Notes: generated from the sequence alone by a model not told the origin. A DNA stretch of 64,000 nucleotides from Mytilus californianus (GCF_021869535.1 NW_026262648.1:558001-622000); one strand, 5' to 3'; counted from the first letter of the stretch, positions 8,957 to 21,044 are shown. Made by a program: numbers and translations.

Positions 8957-11674
8957 ATGAACATCAATGATTATTTTAAACAACTTAGAGCTATTAAACA
9001 AAAACAAATTAGAACTGAACACCACTTATCTAATTTAACCCATTATGTGTATAATGAAAGTATTCCTAACGGACTACAAATCAAGCTTATGCCACAAACA
9101 CCTGGCAATTTATCCAACACATTACTTCGCAAATGGGATCAAACCCTCTACCATTGTTCTAAGCGGTTAATGGTCCTCCTCAAACAACACTGCGAAGAAT
9201 ATCTGAAAACTCTTACTGGCGAATTTAACACCCTTTCAAATAGCTGCAAAAAAGATCTCACATCTGACAATTGTGATGCTATCAGTGCTCGCCTTAAAGA
9301 CATAACAACCATACAATCTCAAAATTTGAGTGAAAGGCAGAAAAGAAAATTCCGTAGGGATGGCATCGAACATATCAATCCTTCTTTACCATCTGAAAAA
9401 AAGAGAAAACGAGTAAGGCGCTTTAAACGTAGGTCACTAGAGACTGATTCGCCCTCTAACATTGTGGTCAATCTTTCCAAACACCAGTTAACGGAAGCTG
9501 AAACATTTCTTCTCTCGAGAGGCTTAAATTTCTGTCCTTTACCTGCCCCTGTCAATGAAACTAAATTGTCGGAAGACCTTGACAATTTTGCCAGAAGTCT
9601 ACGCATTAAGGAATATTTCGCGTCGAAGGAGAACAACAACAGATGCTCGGATAGCGACTCAGAAATTTCAGAAGACGAAAACAACTACAAATTTATAAAA
9701 AAGAGTACTTGGATCCCTAAACCGAGCAAAAATGCCACCTTGGAATCATTTATTGACAATTTTAAGTCGGACATTATTAGAAATACTAGACATAACAATA
9801 AACCTTTTGACAATCTTACCAATGAAGAACGAACTGCACTGAAAAACTTACGATCTAACGACAATATCGTCATTAAACCTGCAGACAAAGGCAGTGCAGT
9901 GGTTGTCATGGATAAATCTGCCTATATTCAAGAGGCTGAACGACAACTTGGCGATGCAAGGTTCTACCAAAAACTAGACTCTGATCCTACAACATCTTTT
10001 AGCAGAGAAATAACTGATAGTTTGGTAGAAATGCACAACGATGGTTTCATCGATGAAAAGACTCTAGAATATTTGAAACCAGAAAATCCAAAACCGGGCA
10101 GATTTTATCTTTTACCTAAAATTCATAAGGCCAATAACCCAGGAAGACCTATAGTTTCAGCGAACGGTCATCCGACGGAAAAAATATCGGAATTCGTTGA
10201 CTTCCATCTTCGTCAACATGTTGAGGACTTACCATCTCACATCAAAGATACTACCGATTATCTTAGAAAATTGCAGGCCTTAAATCCACTCCCCTCCGAC
10301 ACGACACTTGTCTCTATGGACGTCACCTCCCTCTACACGAATATTCCACATGCAGATGGCATTGATGCATGTAAAGAAGTTTGGAATTCCCGACCAGTGA
10401 AATATCCACCTACTGAATGCCTGGTCAAGTTGCTCACGCTGGTACTCAAAAACAACAACTTCACTTTTGATGGAGACCATTATCTGCAAGTTAATGGAAC
10501 TGCTATGGGCACCAAAATGGCTCCATCATATGCCAACATATTTATTGGCAAATTAGAAAAACAACTCCTTGAATCTTCCATCTAAAAACCGCTTTCCTGG
10601 TTTAGATTTATAGATGATGTGGATATGAAATGGAATAAAAGTGACGAGGATTTAGATACATTCATCACTCATGCCAACAACATACATCCAAGTATCAAAT
10701 TTACTCATGAGAAATCTAAATCCAAAATCACCTTCCTCGATACCTCCAGCTCGCTCACAGATGGCATCATATCCACTGATCTATATTCTAAGCCTACTGA
10801 CACTCACCAATATCTGTCCCCTAAAAGTTGCCATCCTGCTCATTGTACTAAGAGCATCCCGTACAGTCAGGCACTCAGAGTCAAGCGAATATGTTCCAAC
10901 TCAGAAACAACTAAAAAACAACTACGTCAACTCGAAACCCGCTTGAAGAGAAGGGGCTACAAACACAAAACTATCCAAAAAGGCTTTCAGAAAGCGGAAA
11001 CTATTCCAAGGAGTAAACTGTTAGAATACAAATATAAAAAGAAAAATAAAAGGACTCCATGTGTTCTTACTTACCACCCATCTCTCAAAAACAGCTTCGG
11101 TGTCATTCGTGAGCATTGGAAAACAGTTGAAAAGAATTCCAAACTATCCAAGATTTTTCCCGAGCCTCCCATGATAGCTTTTAGGCAACCCAATAGTCTG
11201 CGTAACCTGCTGGTGCGGGCTGAAGTGTCTGATAATAGAAGTAATTCTGGAGAATGTCGTTCGTGTGATGAAAAACGCTGCAAATGCTGCCTACAGATGC
11301 ATCACTCATCAACTTTTCACAGTAAGGCAACCGAAAATAACTATAAGATATTTTGCAATGTTAACTGCAAAAGTATGAATGTTATTTACATTCTAGAATG
11401 TTCGGTTTGTGGCCTCCAATATGTTGGTGAGTCAAAGCAGCCTTTCCACAAACGCCTCAATGGCCATAGGAGTGATATCTCTAAGAAGCCACTTCTCCCA
11501 GTTTCTCAGCATTTCAGACAGTCTGGTCACACACTTGATGACTTTAACCGCATGAAGATCCTAGTGATTGAACAGAACATTCACTGGAGTGATGCCCAGC
11601 GACAGGTTCGGGAAAGCTTTTGGATAAAGGAACTAAATGTACATCATCCAAACGGCATCAATAAAAAATACTAA
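8957..11674 (+). pseudogene. PLE reverse transcriptase/GIY-YIG endonuclease ORF with one in-frame stop
   Basis: One reading frame of 905 codons plus stop, broken only by TAA at codon 543 (10583-10585). The N-terminal region holds a basic stretch (KKRKRVRRFKRR, residues 148-159) and the PLE motif VVNLSKHQLTEAE (170-182). RT motifs follow: PADKGSAVV (308-316), LPKIHK (386-391), DVTSLYTNIPH (455-465, motif A), GTAMGTKMAPSYAN (514-527, motif B) and, just after the stop, RFIDDV (550-555, motif C, both Asp kept). A Cys linker (about 767-778) leads to GIY-YIG: VIYILEC (about 812), YVGES (822-826), KRLNGH with catalytic-type Arg (833) and a Glu near 886. The ATG at 8957 is the first in frame. The product would retrotranspose the element. 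The stop probably makes this copy non-autonomous, although everything else looks intact. Confidence 0.85.
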
Positions 11675-12045
11675 GTTTTATTTTTCACTCATTTTGGGTT
11701 GTAAATATACACAGTCACGTATATTTGAGTATTGAGTTTTGTTTTATATTATGATGTTCAGGATTTTGGATTAAATCAATAGACCAAAACTTACCTGTAT
11801 TATTGAGCTATTTTTATACATATTATCAGTATTGTTAAAATAATTGACACCGAAGAAGGCTATTTGTTAAGCCGAAATATTTGTCAACACGATTTATTAA
11901 CAACATCTTCGTATAATACCATCTTATATTAGTATCGTTGTGCAAATCTCTAGACTTATATAATTTTTTTCCTTATCTGCACAGTATCGTCTATTCTAGA
12001 CGATCCGGTACATAGTAAATTTGCTGGTTGGTCCTTTTTATAGAC

Positions 12046-12053
<8 letters not shown>
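10998..12053 (+). repeat. Right pseudo-LTR
   Basis: The 3' part of the complete PLE: end of the ORF from codon 681, stop at 11672-11674, then about 380 bp of 3' sequence ending at the TA microsatellite. Pairs with 7828-8883. Confidence 0.85.
11834..11901 (+). ncRNA. Hammerhead-ribozyme-like fold, right copy
   Basis: Identical to the left copy at +3170: core CCGAAGA at 11850-11856, GAAA at 11874-11877, GTC at 11883-11885, and the same closing arms and deviations from the consensus. Confidence 0.4.

Positions 12054-12082
<29 letters not shown>
12049..12082 (+). repeat. (TA)17 microsatellite at PLE right end
   Basis: Seventeen TA units follow the end of PLE similarity. A shorter TA run (7819-7828) lies at the left junction, in keeping with insertion into a TA tract. 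Confidence 0.95.
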
Positions 12083-12085
<3 letters not shown>

Positions 12086-13274
12086 GAAAGCATTATGTGT
12101 TTTAATTGTCTTTATTTATTCTTCTAGTTGTTATGGATATGTATTCCAATAAAAAGAATTCCACAGTTGATATGTTAAGGATATATTCTTCTGATGTTTC
12201 AGTCTCGTTGAAATATCATTCGGGAATTTCCAAAACATTTGATACAAGTGGAAAATATCAACGAATTAAAAGAATATAATAATCAAACTAAACTCTGTGA
12301 AAAAATTGTGTACAATAAGTAGTTTTTGAGTAATAAAATGTTCAATTTTTATAACAATCCGGTCAGTGTCATCAGCAAAAATGTTGAGAAAATGGGTGAG
12401 GGGTACAGATAAATGATTTTACTAAATACATGTACATCCCATATCAATTTTTTCTTTTCAAAATTCTTAGATATGTATTGTTTTAATCATTTATAAACAA
12501 GAAGTTGAAATAATATGCTTTTTGTTAAAAAAAATTAGAGAAAAATCCTAAATTCACAAAATTGACAGCATGGTAAATTTGTTACGAAAAAGCAACACAA
12601 TTTTATAAAATTTTCTAATACTAACACCAACCTATAGTTTTTTTAATTTAAATTTATTCAGATTGGTCCACTTCATCTTTAGTGAAAGTAAGAACAAAGT
12701 TTAATTATGAAACTGATTTTGTTCATGACAATAGCACAAAAATGGGAAAATCATTAAAAACGGGGTACTTTTTATGTGACTATAGCAAAAAAAGAAGTGA
12801 ACTACCATATCTGTTATTGTAAATAATGTTAAACTCACGCTTACTTTTATAAACATGAAGCGGTTTCGAGCTTAATATTCTGTATATTCTGATTAAAATA
12901 GGCATCCGTCTATTATTCACGACTGTGTTTTAACTCTAGATGTCTTTACTTTTCCATGTCATTGATTTGCTGTCTCCTCAATGTATACCTAATATCTCGT
13001 TTTATCAAAATCTGAAGGGTTGTCACACTAGAGTAAAGAAATATTGCTATTTCTGTACTTCACCAGTCCAACAGTTCACCCTGGTTTAAGTGGGGCGTCC
13101 TTTTGGCTCTGCTGGATTTATAAATACGCAGGCATGTCCGTCCTAAATGGGATCGTTTAACCGGTACATAGAGGTTAAAAAGTGCAATGTTTTGGTATTA
13201 TCAATACTTTGGGATGAGCTCGGATATGAAAAAAAATCAATGGCGAACCAAATGTTTGGAGAAAGATTTGTTTT
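12083..13274. other. Intergenic, nothing recognised
   Basis: AT-rich. No open frame with coding character and no repeat shared with the rest of the window was recognised. Confidence 0.35.
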
Positions 13275-13470
13275 AAAAGAGAGGCGAAAGATACCAAAGG
13301 GGCATTCAAACTCAGAAGTCGAATATAAACTGACAACGCCATGGCTAAAAAAGAAAAAGACAAACAGACAAACAATATTTCACAAAACACAACATAGAAA
13401 ACTAAAGACTGAGCAACACAAACCCCACCAAAAACTGTGAGTGATCTCAGGTGCTCCGGAAGGGTAAGCA
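13275..13470 (-). repeat. Family B tail copy, minus strand
   Basis: Contains GAGAGGCGAAAGATACC (13279), CTGACAACGCCATGGC (about 13330), AAACAGACAAACAAT, ACCCCACCAAAAACTG and the GATCTCAGGTGCTCCGGAAG block at the far end. This is a well-preserved reverse complement of the 19255-19560 tail. Confidence 0.7.
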
Positions 13471-14276
13471 GATCCTGTACTATATGTGACTATATGTGTT
13501 CGTGTCGTTTATATTGTTGGATCATTGCATGAAGATGATTTGTTTTTCTAATTAACGAATGTCCATTCTTCAAAACTTGATCCTTCATCTGAAATGAATA
13601 TGCTTTTTAAATTTAGAAAAATATGTCATTGTTTCAAAGAAAATATTTCTTAAAGTAAGACATATTCCTCTGATGTGTCGGTTATTTTTTCATTAACATA
13701 ATTATATATCATACATTGTCATATCTCTGTATATTTGTCTAAGAAGCTAAATTGTTAATGTATATGCAATTTCACATATTAGTTGCTGTTTTTGCTCGTT
13801 ATTTAACAAAATTAGACTGGTTGAGTTTAAAAAAAAACTAAATACTCAGTGAAAACCTGCTTCATTTTCCCGCGACTGTCCGATGTCGGGAATCTCGTCC
13901 CTGGTTGTCTTATGTCATGTTTTGAGGAATAAGGTGTTGATTATGTTCGTAGACTCTAACTGATTGGGGGTTCATATACTGCATATTTTTAATGATTGTA
14001 TGTAAGACGTGATCTGATTACAAATGTATTATATCTTTCAGTCGCTGTCTCATTACCGTGCATTCTCTTTTATTCTTATTAATTTATGTAATCTTAAGCT
14101 AAACTTATTACTAGAAGTGTTTGTAAAAAGTAAAGAAATAAAATTATTTCTCAGTTTCTAAGTTAAGCATTTATATCATGTACAGGATTCAATTGGAATT
14201 AAAAAAAAAAAAACAAATGTTTTCATGGTTTGCATCTCGAGAATTCAAACTGTTTTGTCTGTTCTTATAGTATGAA
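13471..14276. other. Intergenic, nothing recognised
   Basis: AT-rich DNA without supported genes or shared repeats. Confidence 0.35.
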
Positions 14277-14420
14277 AATAAGAAGATGTGGTATGATTTC
14301 CAATGAAACAACTCTCTACAAGAGACCAAATGACACAGAAATTAACAACTACATGTAAAGGTCACCGTACGACCTTCAACAATGAGTAAAACCCAAACCG
14401 TATAGTCAGCATTTGACATA
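14277..14420 (-). repeat. Family A tail copy, minus strand, 5'-truncated
   Basis: Starts with AAGAAGATGTGGTATGATT, continues with ACAAGAGACCAAATGACACA and GGTCACCGTACGACCTTCAA, and ends in CCGTATAGTCAGC. It is the reverse complement of the last 150 bp of 4268-4995. Confidence 0.7.
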
Positions 14421-14477
14421 TTCTCCATGAAAGTGTAGCTATGATCAAACTATTCCATTTGTTAAGTACTGGCCTTG

Positions 14478-14601
14478 CGGTCATAAAAATTTCAAGCACG
14501 ATTTTCGTACTCAGACTCAGAAATCAACCAATCAAAATCCTGGATTTGATGTTTCGAGCACAAATTTTGTACTCCGAGTACTGAGTAAAGCTTTATGACC
14601 G
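14478..14601. repeat. Foldback (hairpin) element
   Basis: CGGTCATAAA at 14478 is inverted at 14592-14601 (TTTATGACCG). Inner blocks CAAGCACGATTTTCGTACTC and its imperfect complement also pair. About 124 bp, non-coding. Confidence 0.6.
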
Positions 14602-16584
14602 AGAGCCCAGATCAAAATGGTTTGTATAACTTATATTTATCGGTAAGAAAATCATTTTTCACTTCTAGATATTATATGATTGTTTATATAAGTATTCAAC
14701 GATTTCATTTCTTTTGAATTTTAAGATAGTCATCTGTCATTGTTCTTGTGACAATTGCGTAGTTGCTGTTGACTTGTTATAAACATACCCAATGTTTTCA
14801 TTTTTACTTAAAGTATATGAAAGAAGGATTATGACCTGACAGTTGTACTGTAGCTACATTAGCTGGATTGTAAGCGCTTTGATTATATCAGCCGTTGGTT
14901 CTATGGATGATATCACGACCTACATATATAGCTAATAATACATTTGAGATGAAAAATATAATGTTATATTCTGTTATTACTCTATCAATGCACACACAAT
15001 TATCTTGGTAAGAATATGCAATCGAACCGAAGTCAGATTTACCATTACAACCAAATTGCATGGTCATGCTGACGTCATTTCTAAATTGAGGCATTCATGT
15101 TTCATTTTTGTTGTTTGTTTTAATCAAATAGCTTCGTATCATACAATGATGTCGATTTTTTTACCAAAATATATATCTAAATGAAAAAAAAGCCCACATC
15201 GCTGCTTTTTTACCACCGTGAATGGGTTTGATAATACAAATATCTGAGACGTAACTGAAAACACGAGCACATCAAACTAAATGAGATCTAGACACTCAAT
15301 ATGTAAATGTCACCGAACTAACACACACACGGACAGGAAAAATAATCAGTACGAGAGGAAAGTCTGTCTGGTTTGTCAAGTTTATAGGTTGATTCTAAGA
15401 AACAATCCTACCTCAAAGTGGTTATTTATATCGTCATGAAACTTTCGGATTTGAATTAAAAGTTTATGGAACTTAGTTGTGTTACGAACACGTCAATTGA
15501 TTCTAGTTTTTGAATGCGATGCGCTGTTCATACATGTAGAATGGGTCTATGTTATTGTGAACAATATGATACAGTTTAATTCTACTTTTTGATAAGATTT
15601 TGGACTTTGGTATGCTTTAAAGTAAAGAGATAAACAGACATATTCACAAACGTTAGACTAGAAAAAAATCTAAATAAATATGTTCTGATATTGACTGTTA
15701 CCAGGCCACTCTTCACAGGATAAAAGATTTCAGACTGAAAAACTACCATACGTAGTTACATATTTCTACAAGCATTTTGAAAAGGCGAAATAATAACACG
15801 TTTCTTAGTGCTGCATTTATCAATCCAATATCTTGTTTCTTTCAGTGATCTTCAATGCTAATTTGTACAGTCAATTTGCACTGAATATGTTTTGTTACAT
15901 TTTAATATGACAAGTATCTAAATTTTCATTGCAGTTAAGAAATCGAAAACTCTGCGTCAACACTGAAGATATGCTTTTCAAATATAAGTTTTTTGTTACT
16001 ACAAAAGTGTCCATATCAATGGGAAAAATAATGTTCTCCAGCGTGTATTTTTCATAAACCCCTATTTGTAAGCAAGTGGGTTGAAGATGTTAAAATCCAG
16101 TGGAATACTAGATCAATACTAATAAGTATATGTTAGATTATTCATTAAATCTATTTTATCATCTAAATTATATGCGTATAATACGACCACTTGATTAACT
16201 AATCGATAAATGTACATCACTAAGACTTACATCCTTCGTTGATTTTGTGCTCAGTGTTGAATCTGCAGTAAACAGATATTTGAACAATGACTATATTGAC
16301 ACATCTACGCACAAAATATACGACAAGTTATCGTTACTTTAAAATCATGTGGTCATTATTTCTTCATTTATGACTTCGAGTTCAATTTAACAACGGAGTT
16401 AACCATGTCAAGAGTAAGGACATATTTGATACTAGGGGAACGGAAACAGTAAACTCTTCCAAAAAATGGGGATGGAAAAAAAAACGAAATAATGTATGAA
16501 TTCATGATCGAAGATACTTCTTTTTGTGTTGCTTAATCATAATGCTCTTCAAATTCGTACTTTTTTGGTCTTTCTAACTTGTTT
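14602..16584. other. Intergenic, nothing recognised
   Basis: About 2 kb of AT-rich DNA with only short random reading frames on both strands. No exon, RNA gene or shared repeat could be supported. Confidence 0.35.
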
Positions 16585-16675
16585 GATTCGAGCATCATTG
16601 ATGAGTCTTTTGTAGAGGAAACACGCGTTTGGCGTTTATTGTTTTTATCCTGGTATCTATGAGGAGTTTATTATC
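16585..16675 (+). repeat. Dispersed repeat D
   Basis: GATGAGTCTTTTGTAGAGGA, ACACGCGTTTGGCG and TCCTGGTATCTATGAGGAGT. Related copies lie at 29765-29830 (+) and 44890-44965 (-). Confidence 0.55.
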
Positions 16676-16874
16676 CTTTGTGTAATATGCTTCGTTCAAC
16701 TTTTCATCATTTTTCTCTGTCCTTTGTTCTGCCTGTGACATTGTTCCTCTTAAGTTGTGTTTTTGTTTGCCATTTTGTTATTTACTTAATGCCTTAGCTA
16801 AACGTATTGTCTTGATAAAAACAAATCAATCGAAGATGATGATTTTTTCCAAGCTAACTTGCATTTGACAGTGA
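16676..16874. other. Intergenic, nothing recognised
   Basis: T-rich sequence between two repeat copies. Confidence 0.3.
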
Positions 16875-17130
16875 AAAAAGAGGCGAAAGATACAAAGGGG
16901 ATTTTTAAAATTCAAAAGTCAAAACAAAACTGACAACGTTATGGCAAAAACAAAACAAACAATTACGAAAAGACAAACAACAGACGACAACTCACTACAT
17001 AAAACAACTTAAGAATGAGTAATCATATCCTGCTCCACATGTGGTACCCGTCGTGGTGCTCATATAGGTACGAGTTCGGTGATGAGTCACATTCAAAGTA
17101 AAAAGGATGGGATTGTTGATATGACAATTG
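16875..17130 (-). repeat. Family B tail copy, minus strand
   Basis: GAGGCGAAAGATAC (16881), CTGACAACGTTATGGC (about 16930), AAAAGACAAACAACA, then CCTGCTCCACATGTGG and CCGTCGTG. It is the reverse of the block that includes GGTGCCACATGTCAAGCAGG in the 19255-19560 copy. Confidence 0.65.
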
Positions 17131-17739
17131 GAACATATCCATTGTCAGCTGTGAAACAGATGTTCCATGATGGTTAACCAACTCATGATGAGATCCGTTA
17201 AACGTGTAAACAGATAATTTAAATTTTTCCTTTGAACCTTTAGTTAAATGGCTCCCTTTTTAAGCATCAACCCACTATCAAGGTAATCATGATTTTAAAC
17301 ACAAGCTCTTGAATATTATATCAACTGAACGATATTTACTTCATATGCAGTTATAAAGTAGTAGTCGACAAAGAATTATGCAAAATCCAAATGTTGTTTT
17401 CTTGAAAGGCTACAAATGTTAATTTTGTCAATCAGTTGCAATATGAGTGTATGATTGATTGATTGTTGGTTGTGGCAAATATTTCATGCATATTCAGGAC
17501 GAGAACAAAATAACAATATATGAAATAAGTAGGTCCGGTAATCGAGGCCGTCCGGGATGATGGTCCGGGAATTTGAGACTGCCACTAAAAAATTAGGGTA
17601 AAATGGATTGTGACAGAGATTTTGCCTTGTAACAGGCCACTTACGGACCCTTTAATGAGTTGTTGCAAGGGTTCTTAACGTGCAGAGAGCGTAATAACCT
17701 CTCTACACGAGGCATCAAATTTAACGTCCCCATTCTGAC
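17131..17739. other. Intergenic, partly repeat-like
   Basis: No gene. The part from 17620 onward (CAGGCCACTTACGGACCC and following) runs directly into the tail below and may belong to the same element. No second copy of it is in the window. Confidence 0.3.
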
Positions 17740-17885
17740 TAGACTATAGCTTGCTGTTCGGTGCGAGTCAAGGCTCCGTGTTGAAGACCGTACTTTGACC
17801 TATAATGGTTTACTTTTATAACTTTTGACTTGGTTAGAGAGTTGTCTCATTGGCACTCATACCACATCTTCTTATATCTATAATA
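17740..17885 (+). repeat. Family A-like tail copy
   Basis: GACTATAGCTTGCTGTTCGG, GTTGAAGACCGTACTTTGAC, GAGAGTTGTCTCATTGGCA and CATACCACATCTTC. This is the 3' end of a family A variant, 5'-truncated. Confidence 0.65.
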
Positions 17886-18499
17886 TGTGAATTTATATCC
17901 TAAAAGATTTTTAGATATAAAACAAATCATTTCTTGGCTTTCCAACCATGAATAACATTTTACATGATTCTGATATGGACTGGTACTTAAAACAAAGAAT
18001 TGTATCCACAATGTCCAAAACAACTGATCGGTCCATGCAAGCCTTAAACGATAATACTATTCTATATTATTTTATGTCATGTTACGATCATAGAAGCCAT
18101 AACTACATGATCTGAATGTAAATTTTTAAATAAAGTGCATACGTTTGTACACATTTTATTCTATCATCGTGTAACGGTTGTCCATAGTATATAATACGTT
18201 GTATACAAACGATTTCGACGTGTCCGCTGTTCAGAATCTGTAAAGGATACATGTACATGCATATGGTAGTAAAGGGTTTTGAGAATTGCTTTTTCTTTAT
18301 TACGACCAGTGAAAAATTTCCGATCGTTTCCATTTTTTACCAAATATTAATGTATAGCAATCGGAATTTAGTTCAAAATATACTTACTGTCATAACGAAA
18401 AAAAAAGAAGACATTTGTTTGACTTTTTTACACTTTACACAAGCATTCTCCATTCAAAAATAAAAAACAAATTGAAAGAGTTGGTCCTGCTTTGTTTCA
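17886..18499. other. Intergenic, nothing recognised
   Basis: AT-rich. Short open frames on both strands show no recognisable domain. Confidence 0.3.
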
Positions 18500-19254
18500 T
18501 AATGTATCTTGTTTCAGGAAGGGATAAATCACTCTGATTCAAACAAACAATTCTCTGAAACTGACATTATCAAGATGCTTGATATCTTGATTGACAAAAT
18601 ATTTGCTACGTTTGGAGGTCATGTTTTTCAACAAACAATCGGCATTTCCATTGGAACTAACTGTGCTTCTCTTCTTACCGACACCTTCTTTTATTCATCA
18701 TGTTCATATGAGGCTGACTTCGTAGGAAGAAGGAAAAGAAGTTAGCAGTATCCTTTAACTTTACTTTCCGCTATATGCATGATATAGATGATGTTTTCTC
18801 ACTAAATAACTCTAAATGAGATGACTATGTTGAACGCATCTATTCCATCGAACTTGAGATAAAGAATACAACAGATACAGTTAAGTTTGCCTTATATCTT
18901 GACTTACATCTAGAAATTGACAATGAGGGCCGGTTAAAAACAAAACTTTACGACAAAAGGGATGATTTCAGCTTCCCAATTATGAACTTCCCATTTCTAC
19001 GTAGCAACATTCTAGCAGCACCTGCATACGGAGTATATATCTCCCAGTTGACACGATATTCCAGAGCTTGTATTGCCTATCATGATTTCCTTGATAGAGG
19101 GTTGCTGCTCACAAGGAAGATATTAAACCAAGAGTTCCAAGTGGTGTAGTTGAAATCATCCCTTCGTAAAGTTTACGGACGCCATCATAAGATGGTTAAT
19201 CGTTATGGAATATCCGTTTCACAGATGATAGCGGATAGGTTCCAATTGTTGTAA
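18500..19254 (+). pseudogene. Family B retroelement reverse transcriptase, decayed
   Basis: A truncated RT related to family A. Motifs in order: FQQTIGISIGTNCASLLTDT (about 18625-18685, motif B with an altered GIPMG), a disrupted motif C near 18770-18800 where the Asp-Asp codons appear after a few extra codons, YLDLHLEID (about 18890), LYDKRDDFSFPIMNFPFL (about 18945-19000) and YGVYISQLTRYSRAC (about 19030-19075). The C-terminal part GRHHKMVNRYGISVSQM ends near 19254. Stops at about 18742 and 19147 and several frameshifts make it inactive. It is joined directly to the family B tail. Confidence 0.7.
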
Positions 19255-19560
19255 CTACAAACCTGCCACCCTTTCCCCGAATGTGACCTACCGAATTAGA
19301 CTTATTACCGGGTTTGTACTAGCATGAGCAACACGACGGGTGCCACATGTCAAGCAGGATCTGCTTACCCATCCGGAGCACCTGAGATCACCCCTAGTTT
19401 TTGGTGGAGTTCGTGTAATTCTGTCTTTTGTTTTCTATAGTGTGTTTTGTGTACTGTTGTTTGACTTTTTCTATTTTAGCCATAGCGTTGTCAGTTTATT
19501 GTTGACTTACGAGTCTTAATGTCCCTGTGGTTTTTTTCGCCTCTCTTTTTTAAATGGTAA
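19255..19560 (+). repeat. Family B 3' tail (source-linked copy)
   Basis: Follows the family B RT. Landmarks: TGACCTACCGAATTAGACT (19283), AGCAACACGACGGGTGCCAC (about 19328), CAGGATCTGCTTACCC, CCGGAGCACCTGAGATCACC, TTTTTGGTGGAGTTCGTG, GCCATAGCGTTGTCAG, and the end TGTCCCTGTGG...CGCCTCTCTTTTTT. Solo copies are scattered across the window. Confidence 0.75.
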
Positions 19561-20869
19561 ATATCTATCGATTCAAGAAAAAACATTTAACTTATCAATG
19601 CTGGTATTGCAGAAAAAATCCGGGAAAGATGAACGCAATATACAATATACAGAATTAAATTGGCTATCAAAATAAGCATAACAAAATATTTAAAATGCTG
19701 ATAAAGAGAACAATAATTTGCTATACTTCCAGATAAATTTGATACAAAAACGACAAGCATTGTACAGGAAGGTACATCGTGTGCAATGCCAAAAAGAAAT
19801 ATTCACGTCATTAATCAACAGGAAAAAAAGTTGTTTAAATTAGTTGCATTACTATCAAGCAAGAATTAGCTGTTTTTGAAACCTTGCAAAAAAACTGTAT
19901 GTCTTTCCAAACGTTTGGAGTATTTGTTTCGAAATAAAATCGGAATTTCATAACGAGGTTGTTTGTATATAAGCCGTACGCAGTCAAGAGAAAAATCATA
20001 ACGATTTATATATACATCATAAAATTTATAAGTTATCTTACCTTTTTTCCTTTTGTCTTTACATTTTGTACAACAAGCAGCAACCGTGGTAGCAACAGTA
20101 CACACCATTATTATTACATTTATTGCAAAGCTTATACCTTTAACTGATTTAAAAAAGATTGCAGAGTAAATAAAAGAATAAGCAGTAATGCAAAAGATCA
20201 AATCAAGTGTGTGTGTAGATATAAAACCTTCATAGCAAAATATTCTATAACAGTATTGATTATATTGTGCTTTCACTGTGATATATTTGTAAATACACAC
20301 TTTGCTTCATTTGTTGATTGGTATTGTTTTCTATCGAGCGAAATATCATGCATTGTATAATTGCGCTTCGAATATATGTGTACGATGATAACCTGTTGCA
20401 TCCAAGGAATTGTAAACAAGGGTGTTCGAGTTAAAATACAGAAAAAAGTAAGACAAGCAATATTACTACAGACATACAAGGAAGTAACAATTTATCGACA
20501 ATTTGTACATTTTCCCTTTGATCTCACTGTCTAATAATTTTTCAGATTATGGTCAGGACATCATACTCGAAAATATTAGGCAATGACGTCATGTATGAGC
20601 GCAGGAACGTTACGGGCTCAAGTCCATCCGCGTCATTTTATCAGTGAAAAACACGCGACTTCATTCATACAAACGAACAACTATCACAACAGTTTGTCAT
20701 TCTTTTATACTGACTTCATCAGCTCGAATATCAGGTCGCCTGTGCATAAAGCCATTTTCCTATAGGTATCAGCTAGGGCATATGGTTTAATTGCCATCGC
20801 TTGATAACCAGTATGTTGATGATGTACTTTCTTTGTACGAATGCACCATCAGCTCAATACAGGCAACAG
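19561..20869. other. Intergenic, nothing recognised
   Basis: AT-rich. A minus-strand open frame of 144 codons (19866-20300) shows no domain and has low-complexity composition, so I do not call it a gene. A YVDD-like triplet at about 20812 is not embedded in an RT context. Confidence 0.35.
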
Positions 20870-21030
20870 TAGTATACCGCTGTTCAAAGGTTATAAATCG
20901 ATTGGGAGAAAACAAATCCGGGTTAAAAACTAAAACCGAGGGAAACACATCAACTATAAGGGGAAAACAACGGAACAACAGAAACACTGTAGTGCAACAA
21001 AAACAAACGCCAACATTCATAGAAACGAAC
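20870..21030 (+). repeat. Probable dispersed repeat, single copy here
   Basis: GTATACCGCTGTTCAAAGG then AACAAATCCGGGTTAAAAAC and a string of AACAACGGAACAACAG-like words. I recall this as a mussel dispersed repeat, but no second copy in the window confirms it. Confidence 0.35.
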
Positions 21031-21044
21031 TATTTGATTTAGAA

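Larger units (their letters stand above)
7828..12053 (+). mobile_element. Penelope-like element with pseudo-LTR arrangement
   Basis: A 5'-truncated unit (7828-8883) is followed by a complete unit (8884-12053), so the same 1056 bp occurs at both ends, 3170 bp apart. This is the partial-tandem (pseudo-LTR) layout known for PLEs. The internal ORF encodes an RT followed by a GIY-YIG endonuclease. By eye the two repeats differ at only two positions (7921/11091 and 8793/11963), which suggests recent insertion. The left end abuts TATATATA and the right end runs into a TA microsatellite, so it may have inserted into a TA tract. Confidence 0.85.

Noticed and set aside
9319-9909. Minus-strand open frames across the PLE ORF
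   Set aside because: They are antisense shadows of the RT coding sequence.
10583-10585. Recoded stop (readthrough or selenocysteine) in the PLE
   Set aside because: Selenocysteine uses TGA, not TAA, and no readthrough context is evident; a simple nonsense mutation is the plainest reading.
19866-20300. 144-codon minus-strand open frame
   Set aside because: No recognisable domain, low-complexity composition, no splice context; within expectation for chance in this length of AT-rich DNA.
20805-20850. YVDD-like triplet suggesting an RT motif C
   Set aside because: No neighbouring RT motif on either side in any frame.
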